DNA from: Arcanobacterium sp. S3PF19 | Lineage (GTDB): Bacteria; Actinomycetota; Actinomycetes; Actinomycetales; Actinomycetaceae | Assembly: GCF_000758825.1 (NCBI RefSeq) | Contig: NZ_JRMX01000014.1 | Coordinates: 267,069-331,068 of the forward strand | DNA length: 64,000 nt | Reading direction: 5' to 3' | Shown: in pieces, positions 34,190 through 41,508 of the stretch | Layout: each line of letters opens with the position of its first letter | Position numbering within the stretch: the first letter of the stretch is position 1 | The notes under the pieces: generated by a model | Told to the model about the DNA's origin: nothing | The model's input: the letters and a program-made list of their open reading frames with translations, nothing else | Database searches by the model: none | Made by a program: the position numbers and the translations under genes

Positions 34190-34972
34190 ATGAATGTTTC
34201 CCAATTGAGTTTGGCGCAGCTGCGGGATTTGGCGCTGCCGTTTTTGGAGCGCGCCCGGGAGATTGCCTTGGGCACCGGAAAGTTGGAAGTCAGCGTAAAA
34301 TCTGACCGCAATGATTTGGTGACGCAGGTAGATCGGGAGATTGAAAATTTTCTTGCCGGGAAACTGGAGCAGGCGACCGGTTATCCGATGCTGGGCGAGG
34401 AAGGGCATACGCGTGATTCCTTTGCCGGCCGGGTATGGATACTGGATCCGATCGACGGAACCATGAACTATGTGGCAACCCACCGGGATTATGCCATTTC
34501 GCTGGCATTGGCCGAAGACGGTGTTCCCGTGCTGGGTATCGTGGTTGATGTTGTGCGCGGAATCGTGTATTCCGCCATTCGGGGGCAGGGCGCGTTCTGC
34601 GACGGAAAGCCTCTGGGGCGCGTACCTGAGGACGTGGGATACCGGAATGCGGTTTTGATCACGGATCTGAAAGAAATCTGTGCGCTTCCCCGTCTGCGTC
34701 AGGCGCTTACGGAATCCAGGGGCCACCGCCGTTACGGGTCGGCCGCGCTCGAACTGACGGAGGTTGCCTGCTCCAGGGCCGGAGCATTTGTCCATCTGTC
34801 TGTTTCGCCGTGGGATATTGCGGCAGCTTCGCTGATCTGCGGCGAAGTCGGTGTGCGTGTGACGCGTATGGACGGCACACATCTGAATGTGTGCGAAAAG
34901 GGGTCAATTTTGGCAGGCTGGCCGCAGGTGCACGAAGAGCTGTTGGAAAAGCTGATCCGTGCCCCGCGCTGA
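34190..34972 (+). CDS. Inositol monophosphatase family protein
   Basis: The 260-residue metal-dependent phosphatase has the three IMPase motifs: LGEEG (about residues 69-72), WILDPIDGTMNYV (Asp86 and Asp89 bind metal) and SPWDIAAASLICGEVG. Family members dephosphorylate inositol 1-phosphate, histidinol phosphate, fructose bisphosphate or PAP. Following a PI-PLC-like gene, inositol phosphate is the most natural substrate, giving free inositol for phosphatidylinositol or mycothiol synthesis. It is the last gene of the LacI-controlled operon. The ribosome binding site (AAGGG) is about 14 bases upstream, rather distant. Confidence 0.9.
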   Translation: MNVSQLSLAQLRDLALPFLERAREIALGTGKLEVSVKSDRNDLVTQVDREIENFLAGKLEQATGYPMLGEEGHTRDSFAGRVWILDPIDGTMNYVATHRDYAISLALAEDGVPVLGIVVDVVRGIVYSAIRGQGAFCDGKPLGRVPEDVGYRNAVLITDLKEICALPRLRQALTESRGHRRYGSAALELTEVACSRAGAFVHLSVSPWDIAAASLICGEVGVRVTRMDGTHLNVCEKGSILAGWPQVHEELLEKLIRAPR

Positions 34973-34989
34973 CCGGAGAAAATCTTTCC

Positions 34990-35012
34990 GGCCGTGACTT
35001 TCCGTCACGGCC
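34990..35012 (+). terminator. First hairpin after the IMPase gene
   Basis: GGCCGTGAC (34990-34998) pairs perfectly with GTCACGGCC (35004-35012) around a 5-base loop, 18 bases past the stop. No T run follows. Confidence 0.55.
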
Positions 35013-35029
35013 GTGCGGCGGGTTACAAA

Positions 35030-35065
35030 GGAGGTGCCCGTTCCCAATTGGGAACGGGCACCTCC
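35030..35065. terminator. Perfect 36-bp palindrome, bidirectional terminator
   Basis: GGAGGTGCCCGTTCCCAA is followed directly by its exact complement, between the converging IMPase and nucleoside phosphorylase genes. On the plus strand TCTGTTTTCATTTTG follows. Confidence 0.8.
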
Positions 35066-35105
35066 CGTCTGTTTTCATTTTGTCAGTGTTTTGCCCTGCG
35101 CTTTC

Positions 35106-35855
35106 TCAGGCACAAACAGCGTGAATTGCCTCCAGTACCGCCCGCGCCGAAGCGAGATGGCGGCGGCGGTAATCTTCGTCATTTGCCCAGAAGTTGTTTT
35201 TGCGCGTGACGTGTACCACAAGGCTGTTGGCAACGGGAATGCGGTAGAGCGATCCCAGGATAAACAGGATGGCTGTTTCCATCTCGCAGTTTAGGATGCC
35301 CCGGTCCCGGTAATATCCCATTCCGCCGCCGCGCGTAAAGAGTTTCCCGGTTTCGGTCTGCGGATCGCGGAACTGCCCGGCGTAATATCCTTCGGACGTG
35401 AGCCCGATTCCGATATGCGTGACCATGTCGTGCTGTTTCATCTGCGTATTGATTTCGCCCAGAAGAATCGGATCCGCTACGGCCGGGAAGGAATCTTCGA
35501 CGTAGCTCGACATCAGTCCGGCAGAGCGGGCCATGGCGGAATTCAGGATAATGTCTCCGACGTTTATTCCGTCCTGCCACGCGCCGCAGCCGCCGCAGCG
35601 CACAATCCGTTTTGCACCGTTTTCGATCAGTTCGGTGACGGCGATTTCGGTGGAACCGGATCCGATTCCCGTGGAGCAGACAGATACGGGGATACCCCTA
35701 TAGCTGCCGCCGATAACCTGAAATTCACGCGAATCGGTGATTTGGTGCACATTTTCCAGCAGTGTGCCGATTAAGGCCACGCGGCCCGGATCACCGACGA
35801 TCAGTGTTGCTTCCCCGAGCATTCCGGGAAGCAGATTTTTCAGGTGAATACTCAT
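35106..35855 (-). CDS. Nucleoside phosphorylase (PNP/uridine phosphorylase family)
   Basis: The 249-residue protein has the family phosphate-binding GDPGRV near residue 22, STGIGSGSTEIAVTEL, the RCGGCGA strand and the CEMETAILF motif that positions the ribose hydroxyls. It cleaves a nucleoside with phosphate to base and ribose 1-phosphate. Uridine or a purine nucleoside cannot be told apart with confidence; the overall pattern is closer to uridine phosphorylases. AAGGAG and AGAGG lie just before the ATG, which overlaps the end of the upstream transporter gene by four bases. Together they form a nucleoside uptake and salvage unit. Confidence 0.87.
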   Translation of the reverse strand: MSIHLKNLLPGMLGEATLIVGDPGRVALIGTLLENVHQITDSREFQVIGGSYRGIPVSVCSTGIGSGSTEIAVTELIENGAKRIVRCGGCGAWQDGINVGDIILNSAMARSAGLMSSYVEDSFPAVADPILLGEINTQMKQHDMVTHIGIGLTSEGYYAGQFRDPQTETGKLFTRGGGMGYYRDRGILNCEMETAILFILGSLYRIPVANSLVVHVTRKNNFWANDEDYRRRHLASARAVLEAIHAVCA

Positions 35856-37087
35856 TTTTCCTCTGCTCCTTCGTTTGTGTGTTTCTTCACGTTCAGAGTG
35901 AGAACCGTGAGGAAAGAGATTACATACAGTACCGAGAGGAAGCCCATTGCCACGGTGAGCGAATAGTTGTCGAGGAAGAATCCGATTGCCACGGCGGAGA
36001 AACCTCCCACGGCACGTCCGATATTGAAAATAACGTTGTTTGCCGTTGCGCGGATATATGTCGGATAAAGATTTCCGACGATTGCCCCGTATCCGGCGTT
36101 CATTCCGTTGGCGAAGAATCCGACGATTGCCCCGCCGATCAGAATCGCGCCTGCAGAGGCGGAGAATGAGTAAAGGAATACGGCCACGGCCGAGGCAAGA
36201 AGGAATAAACCGTAGGCAAATTTCGGTCCGATTTTATCCATGAGCTGCCCGAATACGAACATACCCAAAACCATGCCGATGATTGTGGCAATCATCCATG
36301 TCGAAGAGCCTTTCACGGAAACGTGCGCCTGCTCCTGGATAATCGAGGGAAGCCAGTTCATCAGTCCGAAATATCCCGCTACCTGCACGGTTGCCATCAG
36401 CGTCAGGCGCAGCGTGGTTGGCGTGCGTCCGGCGCGGAAGAGCTCGGCCACGGAAATTTTTTCGTTTTTGTTGCGCCCGGCTTCCGCGCGCGCTTTCTTC
36501 CAGTGCTCCGATTCGGGCAGGCAGAACCAGGCCCAGATGGCGAAGAATACGGGCAGTCCGCCGAAGATAAACAGTGCGCGCCATCCTGCCGCGGGTACGA
36601 TGAGCGCGGCGGCGACGGCGGCAATAATTGCGCCGAACTGTCCGGCAATCGTAACCCACGATGTTACCCGTCCGCGCCGCCCGGCACTGAATGCGTCGGC
36701 CGTAAGGCTCATAACCACGCCGTACATACCCCCTCCGCCGACGCCGACGAGAAACCGCAGCACGTACACCGCACCGATAGTGTCCACGAAGCCGACAGCG
36801 GCCGTGGCGAGAGAGAAGATGGCCACGGTAAGGGCAAGATTCTTCGCCCTTCCGAATCGGTCGGCAAGCGTGCCGAACACGATCCCTCCCGCCAGCATTC
36901 CCAGATTGGTGACTGTGGAAATGAATCCGCCCGCCGTTTTGTTGATCCCAAAATCAACGAGCATCGAGGCAAGCACGAAAGACAGAAGCATTGTGCTTGT
37001 GCTCTGCAGTCCCAGGCCGCCCAATGCGGCTCCCAGTACTTTTTTCTGATAACCCGTAAACCCGCGTTCGGTCTGGGTAGTTTTCAT
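35852..37087 (-). CDS. MFS transporter coupled to nucleoside phosphorylase
   Basis: The 411-residue 12-helix major facilitator protein has the loop GTLADRFGRAKNLAL after helix 2 and GGGGMYGVVMSLTADAF in helix 4, a pattern of the AAHS/sugar-porter-like branch that includes benzoate and phthalate carriers. Its end overlaps the phosphorylase start (ATGA), which makes a nucleoside or nucleobase a better guess than an aromatic acid. AGGAAAGG precedes the ATG. It diverges from the IclR gene, and the 213-base region between contains an inverted repeat. Confidence 0.85.
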   Translation of the reverse strand: MKTTQTERGFTGYQKKVLGAALGGLGLQSTSTMLLSFVLASMLVDFGINKTAGGFISTVTNLGMLAGGIVFGTLADRFGRAKNLALTVAIFSLATAAVGFVDTIGAVYVLRFLVGVGGGGMYGVVMSLTADAFSAGRRGRVTSWVTIAGQFGAIIAAVAAALIVPAAGWRALFIFGGLPVFFAIWAWFCLPESEHWKKARAEAGRNKNEKISVAELFRAGRTPTTLRLTLMATVQVAGYFGLMNWLPSIIQEQAHVSVKGSSTWMIATIIGMVLGMFVFGQLMDKIGPKFAYGLFLLASAVAVFLYSFSASAGAILIGGAIVGFFANGMNAGYGAIVGNLYPTYIRATANNVIFNIGRAVGGFSAVAIGFFLDNYSLTVAMGFLSVLYVISFLTVLTLNVKKHTNEGAEEK

Positions 37088-37156
37088 TGTTCGCCTTTCC
37101 TGCCGTTTAATCCGGTCTCAGCTCCGAAACCGCTTTTAAATTATAATTTCCTGTTG

Positions 37157-37185
37157 ACTATTTCTTTCCGCTGAGCGAAAATAGT
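37157..37185. promoter_or_regulatory. Imperfect inverted repeat between the MFS and iclR-like genes
   Basis: ACTATTTC (37157-37164) pairs with GAAAATAGT (37177-37185), one base bulged, around TTTCCGCTGAGC. A minus-strand TATAAT (37145-37140) lies toward the MFS gene. Its position in a divergent region beside an IclR gene suggests an operator. Confidence 0.45.
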
Positions 37186-37300
37186 TTCCGTACAACGAAG
37201 TATAGCGAGCTTGGAGTGGTATGTCTAGAGGGAAATACGGGAGCGAAATTAGGTATTTTTATAGAGTGGCAATTCCGGCGCGCACAGAACGGAGCAGACA

Positions 37301-38041
37301 GTGGAACTCGTAAAACGCACACTCGCAATTCTTCGCACTATCGCCGAAGGGGAAAAATTCTTAACGCTTTCGGAAATTTCCCTGCGGACAAAAATTCCCG
37401 TGTCCAGCATCAGCCGCATTATTTCCACACTCACGGAAGAACAGTTCGTGGTGCGGGGCAGCGACAGACGCTACGGAATCGGTCCGGAAGCCATCGGGCT
37501 GTGCCGCGGCGGGCGTTTTTTGGACGACGCTTCCCGCGATATCCTCTCCAACCTCTGCGAAGAATACGAAGAAACCGTATTTTTAAGCCGTTTCGTGGGA
37601 AACCAGGTGCGCTGTCTTGCGCTTTGGCACGGCACGCGTCCCGTAACACTGGCCGTGCGCACCGGTGATATGCTGCCGATTCATGCTTCGGCCGCGGCGC
37701 GCGTAATCCTCGCTGAATATCCCCTTTCCCGGGCGCAGGAAGTGATTGCCCGCAGCGAACGGATAAAATTCACCCCCAAAACACTGACATCCGAAAAAGA
37801 CATTCTCCGGCACCTGAAAACGGTGCACGAACGCGGATACGACATCTGCTACAACGAGCTGAACGCCGGTGTTCTGGTGGTTTCCGCGCCGATCATCGGG
37901 CCGCACAATACGGTCACAACCTCGGTTTCAATGGCGGGGGCGGTAATGGGGGACGCAGAGGCAAAAGCCGGTGCCGAACACTGGCTGCCTCCCGTGCAGG
38001 AGGCGGCAAAACGGATATCCGGACTGTGGACGCACGAATAA
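37301..38041 (+). CDS. IclR-family transcriptional regulator
   Basis: The 246-residue protein has an N-terminal winged helix (ILRTIAEGEKFLTLSEISLRTKIPVSSISRIISTLTEEQFV) and the IclR effector domain (LALWHGTRPV, MLPIHASAAARVILA, ERGYDICYNELNAGVLVVSAPII). GTG start after GGAGCAGACA. It lies 33 bases upstream of the ABC importer genes on the same strand and diverges from the MFS/phosphorylase pair, so it could control either or both. IclR ligands are often small acids or intermediates; none can be named here. Confidence 0.9.
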   Translation: MELVKRTLAILRTIAEGEKFLTLSEISLRTKIPVSSISRIISTLTEEQFVVRGSDRRYGIGPEAIGLCRGGRFLDDASRDILSNLCEEYEETVFLSRFVGNQVRCLALWHGTRPVTLAVRTGDMLPIHASAAARVILAEYPLSRAQEVIARSERIKFTPKTLTSEKDILRHLKTVHERGYDICYNELNAGVLVVSAPIIGPHNTVTTSVSMAGAVMGDAEAKAGAEHWLPPVQEAAKRISGLWTHE

Positions 38042-38074
38042 CAGGCATCCGAAAAAGCGTACGGAGGGAGAAAG

Positions 38075-38863
38075 TTGAACGATACATCCGAAAACATCAC
38101 AGTAAAACTGCGGCACGTGAATAAGCGTTACCGTTCCCGACGCGGCGCAGCGGAAACAACCGCGCTTCTCGATGTAAACCTGGAAGTCAGGCGGGGCGAA
38201 ATCATGTCGGTGATCGGCCCTTCCGGCTGCGGAAAATCGACAATGCTGCGGATCATCGCCGGTCTGGACACGGACTTTACGGGAGAAGTGCAGCGGTTTT
38301 GGAAAACGGAAAGAAAGAAAGGCCTGCCCGATACGGGATTTGTGTTTCAGTCCCCGACGCTGCTCCCGTGGCGTTCGGTGCGGAAAAATATCGCCCTGGG
38401 ACTGGAGAAAGCCGGTCTTTCGCGCGCCGAGACGGATGCCCGGATAGGGGAAATGCTGGAAATGACGGGTCTTGCGGATTTCGCCGATTCCTATCCGAAT
38501 CAGCTCTCCGGCGGAATGCAGCAGCGGGTGCAGATCGCCCGGGCGCTCGCATACGATCCCCCGGTGCTCCTGATGGACGAGCCTTTCGGCGCGCTCGATT
38601 ACATTACGCGCGAACAGCTGCAGGAAGATCTGCTGAAAATATGGCAAAGCACGGAAAAGACCATCATACTTGTGACACACGCTACCGATGAGGCGGCGTA
38701 TCTCTCGAAGCGCGTATGCGTTCTCTCCTCGCGCCCGGGGACGGTAAAAGCGGTTCACACCGTGCCGATATCCTATCCGCGCACGATAGACGTAAAAGCC
38801 GGCGCGGACTTTGCGCAGTTTCAGAATCTTTTGCGGGAGGAGCTCAAAGATGAACCGAAATAA
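38075..38863 (+). CDS. ABC importer ATPase, SsuB/TauB-like
   Basis: The 262-residue nucleotide-binding subunit has Walker A GPSGCGKSTML, Q-loop FVFQSPTLLPW, signature LSGGMQQRVQIARA, Walker B VLLMDEPFGALD and switch VTHATDEAA. The start is TTG with a strong GGAGGGAG upstream. Its end overlaps the next permease by 14 bases. It is the single ATPase of a four-gene importer with two permeases. Confidence 0.92.
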   Translation: MNDTSENITVKLRHVNKRYRSRRGAAETTALLDVNLEVRRGEIMSVIGPSGCGKSTMLRIIAGLDTDFTGEVQRFWKTERKKGLPDTGFVFQSPTLLPWRSVRKNIALGLEKAGLSRAETDARIGEMLEMTGLADFADSYPNQLSGGMQQRVQIARALAYDPPVLLMDEPFGALDYITREQLQEDLLKIWQSTEKTIILVTHATDEAAYLSKRVCVLSSRPGTVKAVHTVPISYPRTIDVKAGADFAQFQNLLREELKDEPK

Positions 38864-39644
38864 GCCGTTTCGGTTTGGCATTTCCGCCCTGAAATGGTTT
38901 GCCTACGTGCTCTGCCTGCTTCTGCTGTGGCAGCTGTATGTGTCTGCGGCACGGATTCCGCGTTTTATCCTTCCCCCGCCGACGGAAGTGCTGAAAGAAT
39001 TGGATGTGCTGCTGAAAACGGGCGAACTGTATGCGCATTTCCTTTACACCGCGCGGAATATGGTCTGCGGTTTCGGTATCGGGCTGATTTTGGGTGCGCT
39101 GTTGGGAACGCTGTGCAGCAAAAGCGCCTTTGTGTCGGCAGCTCTTTCCCCTTTTCTTGTGTTTTTGCAGGCGATGCCGAAGATCGCTCTTGCGCCGCTG
39201 TTTGTGCTGTGGTTTGGGCTCGGTCTGAAAAGTCAGCTGATTCTGATTGTGTCGCTGGCGTTCTTTCCCGTTCTTTCCGGGACTGTGGCCGGTTTGCGCA
39301 GCCGTAATCCTGATTTCGACCATCTGCGCCGAATTTTCGTGATGGGTAAATTGGAGTTCTTTTACAAAGTGGAGATTCCGGCGGCCGTTCCCCTCTTTTT
39401 CGCCGGCGTGCGCCTTGCCCTGCTGGATGCGCTTACGGGCGCGGTTTTGGCGGAATTTATCGCTTCCGAAAAGGGTTTGGGATATCTGCTTGTGCTCGGT
39501 AATTCGACTTACAAAACTTCGGTCCTGCTGGCGGCGGTGGCCGCGATCCTGTGTTTCGGGGTGCTGGTCTACCTGCTTATTCAGTGCGCCGAAAACTATT
39601 TTCTGCGCTGGAGGGATAATGGACGGAATGAAACGGTATTTTAA
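38850..39644 (+). CDS. ABC importer permease A, SsuC-like
   Basis: The 264-residue protein has six hydrophobic segments and a BPD_transp_1 domain with FLQAMPKIALAPLFVLWFGLGLKSQLILI and a coupling loop near KLEFFYKVEIPAAVPLFFAGVRLALLDALTGAVLAEFI. ATG after GGGAGGAGCTC, overlapping the ATPase gene. Its central segment is strikingly like the second permease at 40669 (KIALAPLFVLWFG in both), so the two probably arose by duplication and form a heterodimeric channel. Confidence 0.9.
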   Translation: MNRNKPFRFGISALKWFAYVLCLLLLWQLYVSAARIPRFILPPPTEVLKELDVLLKTGELYAHFLYTARNMVCGFGIGLILGALLGTLCSKSAFVSAALSPFLVFLQAMPKIALAPLFVLWFGLGLKSQLILIVSLAFFPVLSGTVAGLRSRNPDFDHLRRIFVMGKLEFFYKVEIPAAVPLFFAGVRLALLDALTGAVLAEFIASEKGLGYLLVLGNSTYKTSVLLAAVAAILCFGVLVYLLIQCAENYFLRWRDNGRNETVF

Positions 39645-40662
39645 GCGGGCTTTTGGGTGCTTTGCGCTGTTGGGCGTGCTGTTTTCCCTTTGCGGGTGCG
39701 CCTGCGGGGAGATAAGTCTGCGCCGCGCCCACGGGCTGACGAAAGTTACCGTTCAGATTGACGGAGCCGCAGTCCCCTACTATGCGCCGCTGTACGTGGC
39801 GAAGGAAAAAGGGTATTTTGCCCGCGAGGGACTGGACGTGAGCTTCATTTACGCAGATGCGTCCACCGTGCTGAAAAATGTGGCGGTCGGAAATGTGGAA
39901 TTCGGTTTCCCCAACGGCGATTCAGTTGTTTCGGCAATCGCCAACGGCGTGCCGATCGGCGTGGTACACACAACCTATCAGCAGGGAATAGGGGCAATTT
40001 TGAGTCTGGAGGGCAACCCGGTGCGAAAACCGGCCGATCTGAAGGGAAAGACGGTGGCCGTAACCGGCCTGGGCAGCCCGAATTTTGTGCAGCTGCAGGC
40101 CCTGGCGGCAAAAAACGGGTTCAGCCTGCGCAATGATCTGACACTGAAAACAGTGGGCACTTCGGCAATCACCCAGGCACTGCAGGGCGGGGAGGCAGAC
40201 GCGATAATTTTTTCCCGCGTGCGGTATTTTGCCATGAAGAACAAAGGCGTTCCCGTGCATGAAATCCCGCTGGAGCGTTATTTCCCCTCCTACGGAAACG
40301 TGCTGGTGGCGAACCGGTATCTGATAGACAGATATCCGCAGACCGTGCGGGGTTTTATCCGCGCGCTGGATGCTTCCCTCTCGGATCTTACGCACGGGAA
40401 ACTTGCCGGGGGCGTCAAAATCGCAATGCGCTATGCGCCCGGGTTCAAAGGTGAGGAAAAGCAGGTTCTGCAAACGATGAATGAGCTGTTTGTGGGCGAT
40501 CTGTGGCAGTCCGACCTTACCCGGCGCCGCGGATTCGGATTCTCCGATCCGAAAAAATGGCAGAGCATTGCCGATCTGCAGTACCGTTACGGGCTGATCG
40601 ACACTCCCGTAAAAATGAAGGATTACGTATTTCAGCCGGATTATTTTCAGGCGAAGAAGTGA
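39619..40662 (+). CDS. ABC importer substrate-binding lipoprotein, NMT1/THI5 type
   Basis: The 347-residue secreted lipoprotein has a signal with lipobox-like FSLCGC around residues 22-27. The mature domain begins VTVQIDGAAVPYYAPLYVAKEKGYFAREGLDV, with VAVGNVEFGFPNGDSVVSAIANGVP and GKTVAVTGLGSPNFVQL, all typical of the NMT1/THI5-like family (thiamine pyrimidine, riboflavin, nitrate and sulfonate binders). GGAGGG precedes the ATG; a second ATG lies nine bases later. It overlaps permease A by 26 bases, so the cluster is tightly coupled. Confidence 0.88.
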   Translation: MDGMKRYFKRAFGCFALLGVLFSLCGCACGEISLRRAHGLTKVTVQIDGAAVPYYAPLYVAKEKGYFAREGLDVSFIYADASTVLKNVAVGNVEFGFPNGDSVVSAIANGVPIGVVHTTYQQGIGAILSLEGNPVRKPADLKGKTVAVTGLGSPNFVQLQALAAKNGFSLRNDLTLKTVGTSAITQALQGGEADAIIFSRVRYFAMKNKGVPVHEIPLERYFPSYGNVLVANRYLIDRYPQTVRGFIRALDASLSDLTHGKLAGGVKIAMRYAPGFKGEEKQVLQTMNELFVGDLWQSDLTRRRGFGFSDPKKWQSIADLQYRYGLIDTPVKMKDYVFQPDYFQAKK

Positions 40663-40668
40663 GGTGCC

Positions 40669-41421
40669 ATGTTTGGGAAGAATAATTTTCGGCGCCGTTG
40701 GGGCGGATTCTGCTCGGTAGCGCTGTTTTTGGTGCTGTGGCAGATTTTCTCGCCGCCTGCCGGGGGCCACGGTGCGCTTCCTTCCCCCCTTGCGCTGCTT
40801 GTGCGCGCCCGGGAACTGTTTTCCTCGGCGGGACTGGGCTACGACGTGGCCGTCACCGTCTCGGAAATCGTGATCGGCGTGGCTGTGGGCACGTTTGCCG
40901 GCCTTTTCACGGCATTCGTCTTTTTCCGGGCGCGCAGGGTGGAGCGGCTGTCGTTTCCGCTGATTCTGATTGTGCAAATTACGCCGAAAATTGCCCTTGC
41001 GCCGCTGTTTGTGCTGTGGTTTGGGATCGGTTTGTTCTCCAAAGTGTGGCTGGTTGCGCTGGTGACGTTTTTCCCGGTGCTGGTTAATTCTCTGGCGGGA
41101 CTGCGTTCCATCGATCCGCAGATGTTTGAGCTGAGTAAAATTTTGGAGCTTGGCGCCTGGCGTCGGCTGCGCGAAATTGAGCTGCCGGGGATCCGGGAAA
41201 ATATTTTCGTGGGGCTGAAACTCGGAGTTTTGTCTGCCGTAACGGCCGCCGTGATCGGTGAGATGATCGGCGCGCGGCAGGGACTGGGGTATGTGGTCGT
41301 GCGGGGGCAGGAATCCGCCGACGTTGCCCAGAGCATGGTGGCAATAATTCTGCTCGGATTTACCGGTCTTCTTTTTTGGAAGGGGATCGAAAGGCAGACA
41401 GAGAAAAGCGGAGAAAAATAG
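40669..41421 (+). CDS. ABC importer permease B, SsuC-like
   Basis: The 250-residue protein has six hydrophobic segments and a BPD_transp_1 domain (IVQITPKIALAPLFVLWFGIGLFSKVWLVALVTFFPV; coupling loop ILELGAWRRLREIELPGIRENIFVGLKLG). GTGAGG overlaps the end of the binding-protein gene before the ATG. Paired with permease A, it gives an ATPase-permease-lipoprotein-permease order. The transcript ends at the 24-bp hairpin that starts directly at its stop. Confidence 0.9.
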   Translation: MFGKNNFRRRWGGFCSVALFLVLWQIFSPPAGGHGALPSPLALLVRARELFSSAGLGYDVAVTVSEIVIGVAVGTFAGLFTAFVFFRARRVERLSFPLILIVQITPKIALAPLFVLWFGIGLFSKVWLVALVTFFPVLVNSLAGLRSIDPQMFELSKILELGAWRRLREIELPGIRENIFVGLKLGVLSAVTAAVIGEMIGARQGLGYVVVRGQESADVAQSMVAIILLGFTGLLFWKGIERQTEKSGEK

Positions 41422-41474
41422 GGCCGAAACGAAACCCGGGCGGGACTGTGTCCCGCCCGGGTTTCGTTTCGGCC
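41422..41474. terminator. Very long perfect hairpin, bidirectional terminator
   Basis: A 24-bp perfect stem (41422-41445 with 41451-41474) with a 5-base loop begins right after the permease stop and lies between converging genes. There is no clean T run on either side. Confidence 0.7.
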
Positions 41475-41508
41475 GGCGAATATCCGTTTTCGGTTATTTT
41501 CCGGCTGT

